Assembly: GCA_035249905.1 (NCBI GenBank)
Contig: DATFFT010000059.1
Location: forward strand, 1-64,000
Source: JAOUEA01 sp035249905
GTDB lineage: Bacteria > Actinomycetota > UBA4738 > HRBIN12
Reading direction: 5' to 3'
DNA: 64,000 nt
The translations under genes were made by a program, and so were the position numbers. Positions 41,577 through 50,710 of this stretch are shown one piece after another. Below the pieces are notes generated by a model. The model was given only the letters and a program-made list of their open reading frames with translations. It did not search any database and was not told where the DNA came from. Position 1 is the first letter of the stretch; the number at the start of each line of letters is the position of its first letter.

Positions 41577-42865
41577 GACTCGACGACCTCGGCTTCGGCC
41601 GCGCGAGCATCCATCGCCTTCGCGTGGCCCACCAGGCCCTCGGCCTTGGCGATCGCCGATGCGCCGGGCGCGTACCGGGAGGCGCTGCTGCGGTCGAGCT
41701 CGACGACGGAGCTCACCGTCACGTAGTCCGACGCCCGCAGGCCGCTGGAGAAGCGGGCCGTGCCGGCGGTCGGCAACACGTGGTTCGAGGCCACGCCGTA
41801 GTCGCCGAACGGCACCGCGCTCCACCGCCCCAGGAAGATCGCGCCCGCGTTCCTCACGAGCGGGAGGAAGGCCCGCGGGTCGTCCAGCAGCAGCAGCAGG
41901 TGCTCGGAGGCCAAGTCGTTCGCGACTTCGGCCGCGTGGCCGAGGTCCCGAACGAGCACCGCCTTGGTGTAGTCGAGCGCGGCGTCGACGATCTCGCGTC
42001 GTCCGGCGTCCTCGAGCCCTTCGTCGAGCGCCTTCGCGACGCGGTCCACCAGGTCGGGATCAGGCGTGATGAAGAACGTGCGTGCCTGCGGGTCGTGCTC
42101 GGCCTGCGCGATCAGGTCGAGGGCGGCCGTGCCCATGTCGACATCGCCTGCGGCGACGATCGCGAGCTCCGAGGGACCGGCCAGTCCGTCGATGCCGACG
42201 CTGCCGGCGACCTGGCGCTTGGCCTCGGTCACGTAGGCGTTCCCGGGTCCCACGATGCGATCGACCCGAGGGATCGACTCGGTGCCGTAGGCCATCGCGG
42301 CGACCGCCTGTGCCCCGCCGGTCTTCGCCACGTAGTGGGCGCCCGCCTTCCGCGCCGCATAGCGCACCGGAGCCGGGATCGACCCGTCGGCCTGCGGCGG
42401 GGTGCACAGCACGATCTCGGGCACCCCGGCCACGACCGCCGGCACCACGGTCATGCAGACCGAGGACGGATAGACCGCCCGTCCGCCGGGGACGTAGCAG
42501 CCGACCGACGCGAGCGGACGCACGACCTCTCCGAAACGAACGCCGTCTCGCTCGTCCCACCATTCACGCGGGAGCTGCCGCGTGGCGAGGTCCTGCAGCC
42601 GCTCGATGAGGTCGTCGATCGCGAGCTTGAGTTCGGGTGGTGTCGTCTCGTCGGCCGCTTCGAGCTCCTGCTCGGTCACGAGCACGCCGCCACCGCCGAG
42701 GTCGGCGCCGTCGAACCGGTGCGCGAGCTCGATCAGGACGTCGTCGCCCTCGACGAAGACACGTTGGAGGATGCCGGCGACTGTGTCGGCGACGGTGGGG
42801 TCGGTCTCGAGCCTCGTGGCGTCGAGACGCTCGCCCCGCTCACGCAGGTCGAGGAGCTCGAGCAT
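41573..42865 (-). CDS. hisD: Histidinol dehydrogenase
   Basis: 430 residues from ATG at 42865. RFDGADLGGGGVLV, GCYVPGGRAVYPSSVCMTV, KTGGAQAVAAMAYGTESI, VDRIVGPGNAYVTEAK and GPSELAIVA are characteristic, as is the zinc-site AEHDPQARTFFIT (relatives: AEHD). Oxidises histidinol to histidine in two steps. First biosynthetic gene of the operon. Confidence 0.96.
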   Translation of the reverse strand: MLELLDLRERGERLDATRLETDPTVADTVAGILQRVFVEGDDVLIELAHRFDGADLGGGGVLVTEQELEAADETTPPELKLAIDDLIERLQDLATRQLPREWWDERDGVRFGEVVRPLASVGCYVPGGRAVYPSSVCMTVVPAVVAGVPEIVLCTPPQADGSIPAPVRYAARKAGAHYVAKTGGAQAVAAMAYGTESIPRVDRIVGPGNAYVTEAKRQVAGSVGIDGLAGPSELAIVAAGDVDMGTAALDLIAQAEHDPQARTFFITPDPDLVDRVAKALDEGLEDAGRREIVDAALDYTKAVLVRDLGHAAEVANDLASEHLLLLLDDPRAFLPLVRNAGAIFLGRWSAVPFGDYGVASNHVLPTAGTARFSSGLRASDYVTVSSVVELDRSSASRYAPGASAIAKAEGLVGHAKAMDARAAEAEVVES

Positions 42866-42866
42866 C

Positions 42867-43022
42867 TCAGCGGGCCTCTGGAACCTCGGGATGGCTCGTC
42901 GCCGCGAGCGAGTTGCGCAGCTTCCGGTCGCGCGAGAGCAGGACCCAGCCGCTCAACCCGACCGCGAACGCGGCGACGGCGAGCATCACGATGGCGACGA
43001 GGAGCAGGGTCTCGCGATCCAT
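42867..43022 (-). CDS. 51-residue membrane protein leading the his operon
   Basis: ATG at 43022 to TGA ending at 42867, 1 nt before the hisD start codon. Starts MDRETLLLVAIVMLAVAA and has one transmembrane helix reaching about residue 30 (VGLSGWVLLSRD), then a short polar tail ending HPEVPEAR. No strong ribosome site, but the close spacing to hisD, GC pattern and hydrophobic design favour a real gene. Family not recognised. Confidence 0.55.
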   Translation of the reverse strand: MDRETLLLVAIVMLAVAAFAVGLSGWVLLSRDRKLRNSLAATSHPEVPEAR

Positions 43023-43090
43023 TGGAGAGGTTCAGGGTACCGAAACCGATGGTGCGTCAGCCGTGGAGCCCGCCGGCCCCGGGGATGGGA

Positions 43091-43119
43091 GCGGGCCGGC
43101 GCCTTCGGCGCCGGCCCGC
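43091..43119 (-). terminator. Strong hairpin downstream of the HU gene
   Basis: GCGGGCCGGCGCC (43091-43103) and GGCGCCGGCCCGC (43107-43119) pair perfectly over 13 bases with a TTC loop. It lies 26 nt past the HU stop. No T-run follows, so it may act as a transcript 3' end stabiliser or Rho-assisted terminator. Confidence 0.6.
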
Positions 43120-43145
43120 GGTCGTGCGGAGAAGTGGGATCCCTC

Positions 43146-43418
43146 TTACTTCACGCTGCTCTTCAGGCGCGCGCCCGCGGTCACCTTGACCGTCGAGCTC
43201 GCCGGGATGTTGATCGTCTCGCCGGTGCGGGGGTTGCGGCCCGTGCGCGCCGCGCGCTTCACCTTCTGGAACGAGATGAAGCCGGGGATCGAGATCTTGT
43301 CGCCTTTGGCGACCTCGGCCTCGACCGTCTCGGTCATCGCCTTGATGACCTCGTCGACCGTGGACTTCGCGATGCCGGACTTGTCGGCGATCGCGTCGAC
43401 CAACTCTGCCTTGTTCAT
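43146..43418 (-). CDS. hup: HU family DNA-binding protein
   Basis: 90 residues from ATG at 43418 with GGAGGTG upstream. MNKAELVDAIADKSGIAKST, FQKVKRAARTGRNPRTG (the DNA arm with its Arg-Asn-Pro tip) and INIPASSTVKV are canonical. Nucleoid protein that bends DNA as a dimer. Short form without the Lys/Ala-rich tail found in mycobacterial HupB. Own promoter region lies in the 95-bp gap after the serine hydrolase gene. Confidence 0.95.
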   Translation of the reverse strand: MNKAELVDAIADKSGIAKSTVDEVIKAMTETVEAEVAKGDKISIPGFISFQKVKRAARTGRNPRTGETINIPASSTVKVTAGARLKSSVK

Positions 43419-43514
43419 GCGAACACCTCCCCAGGTGTGGTGAGAACCCGGGAAGCGTACCGGGATTCCGCATGATTCCGCGGATTTCCGTCCGTTTCCT
43501 GGCATCGGCCCAGG

Positions 43515-44516
43515 TCAGACGCCGTCGAACGTGTCGTCTGCGTGGGGCGCATCGGGGTCCAGGCGGCCCGCGAGGACCTCGTCGGCGAGCCTGAACGCCC
43601 TCGCCGAGACGTCGAGGTCCTCCCGGTTCGCGAGCACGATCACCGTCACACGCTCGCTCGGGAACCGCACCATCTTGGACTCCCAACCCGGGAAGTTCCC
43701 GCCGTGACTCACGATCGGCAGCCCTCGGTGGGCTCTGACCGACAGGCCCCAGGCGTAGTGGATCGGCGTGCCGTCGTCGAGCGTTCCTCGGGTCGTGAGT
43801 CGCTCGGGTAGCCACCCATCGGTGAGTCGGTCCTCGTCGAGATTCGCGCTCCACGCCGCGAGATCGTCGACGGTCGTCCACAGGCCCCCGGCTCCCACGG
43901 CGTGGAAGCGCGCCGGTTCGACATAGACGTTCCCGTCGTCGACTTCGAAATGCCCTCGCAGGGCCCGCTCTGGCAGCGGCGACTCTCGATCGCGGAAGAA
44001 CGTGTCGACCATGCCGAGAGGGTCGAAGATGCGCTCGCGAGCGAGATCGCGGAGCGCGCTCCCGCCCGCGACCGCAGCGACCTCGGCCAGCAACAGGTAC
44101 CCGCGGTTCGAGTAGCCGTAGCGGGAGCCCGGCTCGAAGTCGAGGTCGGCGACCTCGCGGAGGGCGTCGAGCAGGTCCTCGTTCCCCCACGCGGGCACGC
44201 CGTCGACCGGCACGCCGGGGCCGGTGCGCGAGCGCTCCTTCACCCCGCCGGTGTGATGCACCAGGTGACGGATCGTGACCCGATCGCCCCACGCCGGGAG
44301 CCGCGGCACGAACCGCGAGACCGGGTCGCCGAGGGCGAGCGCTCCGTCGCGCTCGAGCAAGGCCACGCACGCGGCCACGAACTGCTTGGCGATCGAACCC
44401 ACGTACCAGACGTGATCGGCCGCGAGCCCCGGTTCCTCCGCCGTGGGAGGATCGACCTCGACCTCGGTCGTGCTGCCGGAGCGCACGACGGCGCTGACCG
44501 AGCCTGCGACCGTCAC
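43515..44516 (-). CDS. Serine hydrolase, beta-lactamase/class C PBP fold
   Basis: 333 residues from GTG at 44516, overlapping the thyX-like stop by 4 nt. Catalytic SxxK is YVGSIAKQFVA, the Tyr motif is GYSNRGYLL, and SHGGNFPGW replaces KTG. No signal peptide is seen, so a cytoplasmic esterase or peptidase is likelier than a beta-lactamase. Substrate unknown. Confidence 0.85.
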   Translation of the reverse strand: MTVAGSVSAVVRSGSTTEVEVDPPTAEEPGLAADHVWYVGSIAKQFVAACVALLERDGALALGDPVSRFVPRLPAWGDRVTIRHLVHHTGGVKERSRTGPGVPVDGVPAWGNEDLLDALREVADLDFEPGSRYGYSNRGYLLLAEVAAVAGGSALRDLARERIFDPLGMVDTFFRDRESPLPERALRGHFEVDDGNVYVEPARFHAVGAGGLWTTVDDLAAWSANLDEDRLTDGWLPERLTTRGTLDDGTPIHYAWGLSVRAHRGLPIVSHGGNFPGWESKMVRFPSERVTVIVLANREDLDVSARAFRLADEVLAGRLDPDAPHADDTFDGV

Positions 44517-46144
44517 GCCCCGGTCGACCGTTCCCGCAGGGCCTTGCGTTTCAGCTCGGTGCGGCGTTCGGCCTCGAGACGCTCCAGATCGACATCGTCA
44601 TAGCTCACGTAGCCGAACATCTCGCCGATCGCCGGGTGCACGTCGGCGATCAGCCGGTGCATCTGCTGGGCGACCCTCCGGTACACGGGGTGGCCGGCCG
44701 GCTGCGATCGAAGCTCGGTGAGGTGCATCGCCTCGCGAGCGGTCATCTGCATCACGAACCGGATGCGATAGGCCATCGAGACGGCGTACTGCGCCTGTTC
44801 GACGAACCCGGCGTCGAGCAGGGCGCGCTCGGTCTCGGCGCTCGCCTGCATCACCCGCTCCCAGTGCGATCGCAGCCCGGCCTCGTCGATCTGCGGCGGC
44901 GTCTCGTAACCGTGCTCGGTCGTGAGCCGCTGCCACTCGATCGTGAGCGGGCGGTGACGCTGCAGGTCGCGGAACGCCCCGTAGTCGCAGAGCACGTCGA
45001 ACCGGTAGCCGGTGCGTTCCCATGCGCGGCCGGGCTTGTGGCGCCGGTTCGACCGGTCGCCCACGCTCGCCCGTAGGATCTCGCCCCGCTCCTCGGCGGA
45101 CATGGTTCGTGCGAGCGCGAGCAGCTGATCGTCGGGCATCGCCGACGACGCGTACAGCACGGCCGCCGCGATCTTCGTCTCGCCCTCGGGGTCGTAGTCG
45201 GCCAGGGTGACCTCGTCGCGATGCTCGGGCTTGACCTCCGCGTCGGCGAGCACCCGCGCCGTCAGCTGGCCGATCTGCTCGCCGGTGGCCTGCCAATAGC
45301 GCGACCACGCCAGACCGCGCTCCTCGACGTCGACGCGCTTGAGGAAATCGGGGATCACCTTGCGCAGCTCGGTCTTCATCAGATCGCCGTATCCGCGCAT
45401 CTCGGCGAGCGGGTGCACCGCGAGTCTCATCAACAGCTGCTCGTAGCTCTGCCCCGTGGCGTAGATGCCCAGGTTCGACCGGGTGCCCGCCGGAAGCAGC
45501 ACCCGCAGCGTGTCGCAGGTCTTCGCCATGATCGTCTGGCGGTAGACGAAGTCGCTATCGCCTTCCTGCTTGGGGTGACGCCGCTGGAACCACGCCTCCA
45601 TCGGCTCGTACATGCGGCCGTAGGTCGTGAACGCCTCGTCGAGGAACGCCGCGTATCTCTCGCCCGCGGGTGTGCCCTCGAGCTCGGGCGGCACGGTCGC
45701 CCGCCACGCGCCGCCGGGGCGGTCGTCGTAGCGCATGTACCGCGTCGACTGCTCGAGGTAGGCGGCCAGGCGCCCCCACTCCAGCGCCTTGGCCAGCAGC
45801 TGCGACGACTGCTCGCACGCGAGGTGGACCCCGCCGAGCTGGGCGACCGAATCGTCGCCGTACTCCACGAAGACCGAGTCGTACAGGCGCGCGGCGCGCT
45901 CGCTGCCGGCCTTCACCGACCCCCCCTGCGCGCCCGCGATCTCGTCGAGGTCGCCGGCGAACTCGTCGAGGAACAGGCGCCGCAGCGACTTCGTCGTGCG
46001 CGAGTAGCGCGCGAACATCGCGCCCTTGACCGCCTCGGGCAGGTCGACGAGGGCGAAGACCGGCCCCTCGAGGTTGGTGAAGTGACGGGCGAGAACCGCG
46101 CGCTCCGCGGGCGTGAAGTCCTCGGTCACGTAGGCGATCGTCAT
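44513..46144 (-). CDS. Tandem-domain ThyX-like protein (FAD-dependent thymidylate synthase family)
   Basis: 543 residues, about twice the usual ThyX length, made of two diverged ThyX units (about 1-290 and 291-543). The first keeps LEQSTRYMRYD (SxRY of the ThyX motif) and RSNLGIYATGQSYEQLLMRL; the second keeps LQRHRPLTIEWQRLT (RHR core) and MTAREAMHLTELRSQ with a C-terminal helix ending QQMHRL. Neither copy shows the complete RHRxxS-xxxSxRY signature, so the two halves may share one active site or the enzyme may have another flavin-linked role. A standard ThyX or ThyA elsewhere would be informative. Confidence 0.8.
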   Translation of the reverse strand: MTIAYVTEDFTPAERAVLARHFTNLEGPVFALVDLPEAVKGAMFARYSRTTKSLRRLFLDEFAGDLDEIAGAQGGSVKAGSERAARLYDSVFVEYGDDSVAQLGGVHLACEQSSQLLAKALEWGRLAAYLEQSTRYMRYDDRPGGAWRATVPPELEGTPAGERYAAFLDEAFTTYGRMYEPMEAWFQRRHPKQEGDSDFVYRQTIMAKTCDTLRVLLPAGTRSNLGIYATGQSYEQLLMRLAVHPLAEMRGYGDLMKTELRKVIPDFLKRVDVEERGLAWSRYWQATGEQIGQLTARVLADAEVKPEHRDEVTLADYDPEGETKIAAAVLYASSAMPDDQLLALARTMSAEERGEILRASVGDRSNRRHKPGRAWERTGYRFDVLCDYGAFRDLQRHRPLTIEWQRLTTEHGYETPPQIDEAGLRSHWERVMQASAETERALLDAGFVEQAQYAVSMAYRIRFVMQMTAREAMHLTELRSQPAGHPVYRRVAQQMHRLIADVHPAIGEMFGYVSYDDVDLERLEAERRTELKRKALRERSTGA

Positions 46145-46165
46145 CGCCTCACGCTACCCCGCTGC

Positions 46166-47866
46166 TCAGACGTCGCCACCGCCGCCCCGGAAGACCGTCA
46201 CCGTCGATCCAGCTTCTACCACCGTGCCGGCCGCCGGCTCCTGACCGAGGACGCGGCTCGGGTTCGGGCACTGCTCGGGGTTCGAGGGCACCGGCTCTCC
46301 CTCCTCGAACACGAGCCCGGCGGCCGTCACGGCCTGCCGGGCCGCGCCGAGCGAGAGGCAGCCCGTGGAGACGTCGGGCACCTCGACCATCTCCGGACCG
46401 GTCGAGACGACGACGTCGACCACCGTCTCCGGCTCGACCTCGTCGCCGGCCGGGGGTACGGACCGCACGATCTGCCCGGCGGGGATCTCGGTGCTGGACT
46501 CCTGCAGTTGGGAGCCCAGCGTGAGCCCTTCGTCCCTGAGGGCCGATTGGGCCTGCGAGACCGTCAGTCCCTGGAGATCCGGGACGGCCACGGTTTCGGG
46601 CTCGACGGCCACGAAGATCGTGACGGCGGACCCGCTCGCGACCTCTCGGCCCTCCTCGGGGTCCTGAGCCACGACGGTGCCGGGCTGCGCCTCCTCGGGG
46701 TCGACCTCACGCCGCCGCACCTCGACCTCGAGGCGGCGCTCCTCGAGCACCGCCTCGGCTTCGGCCCGCGGCTCGCCGACCACGTCCGGCACGATCACGG
46801 TGACCGTGCCCTGGTCGTCGCCGGTGAGGCTGTTCACGAGCAGGTAGCCCCCGGCGGCCAACAGCCCGACGACGAGCACGCCGATGAGGATGCCGAGCCA
46901 GACCTTCCGGCCGGAACCCTCGGGCTCCTCGTGTGGGGGCAGCACGGCGGTCCGTGTCGACGGCCGGGAGATCACCTGGGTCGCGTCGCCCATGCCGGCG
47001 GTCATCAGGGGGGTCGCCTCGACCTCCTGTCCGGCGATCACGCGCCCCACGTCCGCCGAGAACTCCTGCGCCGTCTGGTAGCGGTTCGAGGGGTTCTTCG
47101 ACAGCGCCTTCATCACGACGGCGTCGAGACGCGCGGGCACGTCGGGGTTGATCGACGACGGCAAGGCGGGGGTCTCGTTCACCTGCTTGTAGGCCACCGC
47201 GACCGGGGTGTCGCCGGTGAACGGCGGGCGCCCGGTGAGCAGCTCGTACAGCACCGCGCCGAGGGAGTAGATGTCGGTGCGGGCGTCGACGGGGCCGCCC
47301 TGCGCCTGCTCCGGGGATAGGTAGGAGGCCGTGCCGAGCACCGCGCTCGTCTGCGGCGCGGTCTCGGGGCCGAGCACGCGCGCGATGCCGAAGTCCATGA
47401 CCTTCACGGTGCCGTCGCGGGTCACCATCACGTTCCCGGGCTTGATGTCGCGGTGGATCACGCCCTGCGCGTGTGCGGCCGCGATCGCGGCGGCGATCTT
47501 CTGCGCGATCTCCGCGGCCTGCACCGGCGTCGGGCGGCGGCCGGTCGCCATGAACTCGGCGAGGGTGCGGCCCTCGATGAACTCCATCACGATGTACTGC
47601 GTGCCGTCGTCGGAGCCCGTGTCGTAGACGCCAACGATGTTCGGCTGGTTCAGCCGGGCCGCGGCCTGCGCCTCGCGTCGGAATCGCTGCACGAAGCTCG
47701 TGTCGCGCGCGAACTGCGTGTGGAGCACCTTGATCGCGACCGTGCGGTTCAGCACCTGGTCGAAGCCGCGGTACACCTCGGCCATGCCGCCCGAGCCGAT
47801 GCGCGCCTCGACCTGGTATCGCTCGCCGAGCACGGAGTTCATCGCGTCAACGTCTCCCTCTGCCAT
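46166..47866 (-). CDS. pknB: PASTA-domain serine/threonine kinase (PknB type)
   Basis: 566 residues from ATG at 47866. Kinase domain about 15-275: IGSGGMAEVYRG, TVAIKVLHTQFA with the ATP Lys, GVIHRDIKPGNVMV, VMDFGIARVLG and LGTASYLSPEQAQGG. One transmembrane helix (WLGILIGVLVVGLLAAGGYL, near 350) and three outside PASTA units (TVIVPDVVGEPRAEAE, TVAVPDLQGLTVSQAQ, MVEVPDVSTGCLSLG). Senses muropeptides or lipid II and phosphorylates division proteins including FHA partners; the PP2C gene in this operon reverses it. No pknA lies beside it. Confidence 0.95.
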   Translation of the reverse strand: MAEGDVDAMNSVLGERYQVEARIGSGGMAEVYRGFDQVLNRTVAIKVLHTQFARDTSFVQRFRREAQAAARLNQPNIVGVYDTGSDDGTQYIVMEFIEGRTLAEFMATGRRPTPVQAAEIAQKIAAAIAAAHAQGVIHRDIKPGNVMVTRDGTVKVMDFGIARVLGPETAPQTSAVLGTASYLSPEQAQGGPVDARTDIYSLGAVLYELLTGRPPFTGDTPVAVAYKQVNETPALPSSINPDVPARLDAVVMKALSKNPSNRYQTAQEFSADVGRVIAGQEVEATPLMTAGMGDATQVISRPSTRTAVLPPHEEPEGSGRKVWLGILIGVLVVGLLAAGGYLLVNSLTGDDQGTVTVIVPDVVGEPRAEAEAVLEERRLEVEVRRREVDPEEAQPGTVVAQDPEEGREVASGSAVTIFVAVEPETVAVPDLQGLTVSQAQSALRDEGLTLGSQLQESSTEIPAGQIVRSVPPAGDEVEPETVVDVVVSTGPEMVEVPDVSTGCLSLGAARQAVTAAGLVFEEGEPVPSNPEQCPNPSRVLGQEPAAGTVVEAGSTVTVFRGGGGDV

Positions 47867-47868
47867 GC

Positions 47869-49392
47869 CTACAGATACGCATCGATGACCGCCCTGGCGA
47901 TCGGGGCCGACACCTGTCCGCCCGTCGCCTCGTTCCCGAGGTTCCCGCCGTCGAGAACGATAACCGCCACGGCGATCTCGGCGACGTCGCCTTGATCCGC
48001 GGGCGCGAACGCCGTGAACCACGCGTTCGGGGGCCGGTCCTCCCCGTTGGTCGCCGTGCCGGTCTTGCCGGCAACCGGGATCGGGAAGCCCGAGAACGCG
48101 CTCGAGGCCGTGCCGCCCTGCGTGACCGAGAGCATCATGGCGCGCATCTCTCTCGCGCTGCCGTCGCTGATCGGTTGCCCGTACTGCTCGGGCTCGAACT
48201 CCCGCACCACGCGGCCGGTCGGGTCGCGCACCTCGGCGATCAGGCGAGGCTGCATCATCACGCCGTCGTTCGCGATCGCGCCCGAGATGAGTGCCAGATG
48301 CAGCGGGTTCGTGAGCACGTTGTCGAGCCCGATCGCCGAGAAGGCGAGCTGGGGCTGTCGGTCGGCGAAATAGGAGGGCACCGGAAAGCGTCCGTTCGCC
48401 CATGGCAGCACGAACGGGATCGTCGGGGATTCGCACTCGACCTGATCGGGCGGGTCGGTGGCGCAGAACCCGTAGGCTCGCGCCTGCTCGCTCATCTCCT
48501 TCGCGCCGCGGTCGAGGCCGATCTCGGCGAACGTGACGTTGCACGATTCCTGGAACGCGTCGGCCATCGAGACCATCTGCGAGCCGCCGTTGCAGTGGGA
48601 GTCGCCGAAGTTCGCCAGCGTGTTGGACGTCTGGGGCAGGTCGAGGAACCTCGGATTGGGCCAGCGGACCTCGTTGGGGTCGACCCCGTTCTCCAGGGCC
48701 GCCGACGCGGTGACGAGCTTGCCCGTCGATCCCGGCAGGAACAGCTCGTCCTTCGCGCGGGAGATCAGGGGCTTGTCGGGGTCGGTCCTGATCGCCTCCC
48801 ATGCCTCGTTGATCGACTCGTCGGTGCCCGAGGAGATCGCGTTGGGGTCGTAGGTCGGGTTGGCGTAGAGCGCGAGCACGTCGCCGGTCTCTGGCTCCAC
48901 GGCCACGACGGCACCGGGAAGGTCGCCGAGCGCGTCCGCCGCGGCTCGCTGCAGGTCTGCGCGGATCGTCGTGATCACCGCTCCGCCCTTGCGTTGGCGG
49001 CCCAGGATCAGGTCGGTGAACGTCGAGACGGCGAGCTCGGGCGCGTCGCCCGACAGGTAGGGGTTGGCCGCTTGCTCGAGCTCGGCGCGTCCGTAGATGC
49101 GCGAGTAGTAGCCCGTGACCCCCGCGAACAAGGGTCCGTCGGGATAGAGGCGTCGGAACAACAGCTCCGATCGCCCGTCCGGGTTCCGAACGCTCCTGGC
49201 GAGCACGACCCCGTCGGCGGAGATGATCGGGCCGCGCTCGACGCGGTACTCCGCGATGATCTGCCGCCGGGCGTTGGCCGGCCGGGCCTTGATGTAGTCG
49301 GCGTGGATCACCTGTACGTAGGAGAGCTGGGCGAACAGCAGTCCGAACAGCACGACGAGGCCGATGCCGAGGCGGCGGATGCGCCTATCCAC
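47869..49392 (-). CDS. pbpA: Penicillin-binding protein, class B transpeptidase (PbpA type)
   Basis: 507 residues from GTG at 49392. N-terminal signal anchor (LGIGLVVLFGLLFAQLSYVQ), then a transpeptidase domain with LPGSTGKLVT (SxxK), ESCNVTFAEIG (SxN) and AGKTGTATNG (KTG). Cross-links peptidoglycan outside the membrane. It overlaps rodA by 8 nt and is followed by pknB after 2 nt, the standard actinobacterial order. Short linker domain instead of PASTA marks PbpA rather than FtsI. Confidence 0.94.
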   Translation of the reverse strand: MDRRIRRLGIGLVVLFGLLFAQLSYVQVIHADYIKARPANARRQIIAEYRVERGPIISADGVVLARSVRNPDGRSELLFRRLYPDGPLFAGVTGYYSRIYGRAELEQAANPYLSGDAPELAVSTFTDLILGRQRKGGAVITTIRADLQRAAADALGDLPGAVVAVEPETGDVLALYANPTYDPNAISSGTDESINEAWEAIRTDPDKPLISRAKDELFLPGSTGKLVTASAALENGVDPNEVRWPNPRFLDLPQTSNTLANFGDSHCNGGSQMVSMADAFQESCNVTFAEIGLDRGAKEMSEQARAYGFCATDPPDQVECESPTIPFVLPWANGRFPVPSYFADRQPQLAFSAIGLDNVLTNPLHLALISGAIANDGVMMQPRLIAEVRDPTGRVVREFEPEQYGQPISDGSAREMRAMMLSVTQGGTASSAFSGFPIPVAGKTGTATNGEDRPPNAWFTAFAPADQGDVAEIAVAVIVLDGGNLGNEATGGQVSAPIARAVIDAYL

Positions 49393-50710
49393 CCGATCGC
49401 TCCATCGGCCCGGACGACACCCGGATCAGCAGCGCGAGCATGATGAACGTCGCGACGCGGCTCGAGCCTCCATAGCTCACGAGCGGCAGTGGCACGCCCG
49501 TGAGCGGGATCAGCCGCGTCACGCCGGCAACGATCGCGAACGTCTGCAGCGCGAGGATCGTCGTCAACCCGGTGGCGAGCAGCTTCCCGAACGTGTCCAA
49601 GCGTTCCATCGCGACCCGCAAGCCGCGCGCGATCAGGATCAGGTAGAGCAACAGCATCCCAACCGCGCCGACCATGCCGAGCTCCTCGCCGAAGGCCGCG
49701 AAGATGAAGTCGCTGCCGACGTAGGGGATCAGCGTCGGCGAGCCTTGGCCGAGCCCGGTGCCGACGATGCCCCCGGTGGCCAACGCGAACCATCCTTGAG
49801 CGAGCTGGAAGTAGCCGAGGCCGTTGACCTTGTCGGGGTCGAGGGCGTTCAGCCACGTGTCGATGCGCATCTGCACGTGGTCGAACAGCACGTAGCCGGC
49901 CCAGGCGCCGGCCGCGAAGAGCACGAGGCCGATCCACAGGTACGCCGCGCGACCGCTCGCGATCCAGAGCATCACCACGAAGACGCCGAAGAACAGCAGC
50001 GATGCGCCGAGGTCGCGCTCGAGGAAGAGCACGGCGAGCGAGGCCCCCCAAGCGAGCAGCAACGGGCCCAGGTCCTTGGCCCGGGGAAGCCCGAACCGTC
50101 CGGCGCCGGCGGCCAGCAGCTCCTGTTTGTCGGTCAGGTACGACGCGAGGAAGACGACGATGAAGATCTTCCCGAACTCGGCGGGCTGGAACGTGAACGG
50201 CCCGATCTGGGCCCACAGGCGCGCACCGTTGATCTCGCGACCGATGCCGGGCACGACCGGCAGCAGCAGCAATACGATACCGACAAGCCCGAGCGTGTAC
50301 GTGTAGGCGTTGAGCTGCCGGTCGTCGCGGACGAACCAGAGCGTCGCGCAGAACGCCGCGAGCCCGACCAGCAGCCAGATCGCCTGCTCGCGGGCGATCG
50401 TCGATTCCCCGCGGGCGAGCATGATGCGATACAGCATCGCGATGCCGAGCCCAGCGAGGGCCGTCGCGGTCGGGTACAGCACGGGGTCGGCTCGGGGGGC
50501 GGCCCAGCGAACGACCAGCCATCCGGCCACGAAGGCCCCGCAGAACACCAGGCAATACACGACGAAGTCACGGGGAACCCGAGCCCGCAGCCCGAGGCCG
50601 GCGATCGCGTACGCCCCGAGCGAGATCGCGAGCGCGACGATCAGCAGGCCGAGCCCGGTGATTCGTCGACGCTCGGGGCTCGCTCCGGCCGAGAGCGCGA
50701 CCTCGCTCAC
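49385..50710 (-). CDS. rodA: SEDS family peptidoglycan polymerase (RodA/FtsW)
   Basis: 441 residues from GTG at 50710. About eleven hydrophobic helices, with GARLWAQIGPFTFQPAEFGK (SEDS core) and IPLTGVPLPLVSYGGSSRVA near the end, and the catalytic-loop Asp in LERDLGASLLF. Polymerises lipid II together with the class B PBP encoded directly downstream. Context favours RodA over FtsW. Confidence 0.94.
   Translation of the reverse strand: MSEVALSAGASPERRRITGLGLLIVALAISLGAYAIAGLGLRARVPRDFVVYCLVFCGAFVAGWLVVRWAAPRADPVLYPTATALAGLGIAMLYRIMLARGESTIAREQAIWLLVGLAAFCATLWFVRDDRQLNAYTYTLGLVGIVLLLLPVVPGIGREINGARLWAQIGPFTFQPAEFGKIFIVVFLASYLTDKQELLAAGAGRFGLPRAKDLGPLLLAWGASLAVLFLERDLGASLLFFGVFVVMLWIASGRAAYLWIGLVLFAAGAWAGYVLFDHVQMRIDTWLNALDPDKVNGLGYFQLAQGWFALATGGIVGTGLGQGSPTLIPYVGSDFIFAAFGEELGMVGAVGMLLLYLILIARGLRVAMERLDTFGKLLATGLTTILALQTFAIVAGVTRLIPLTGVPLPLVSYGGSSRVATFIMLALLIRVSSGPMERSGG

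Noticed and set aside
45221..47320. A 699-codon plus-strand frame across thyX and pknB
   Set aside because: Antisense to genes with clear catalytic motifs; no protein family pattern.
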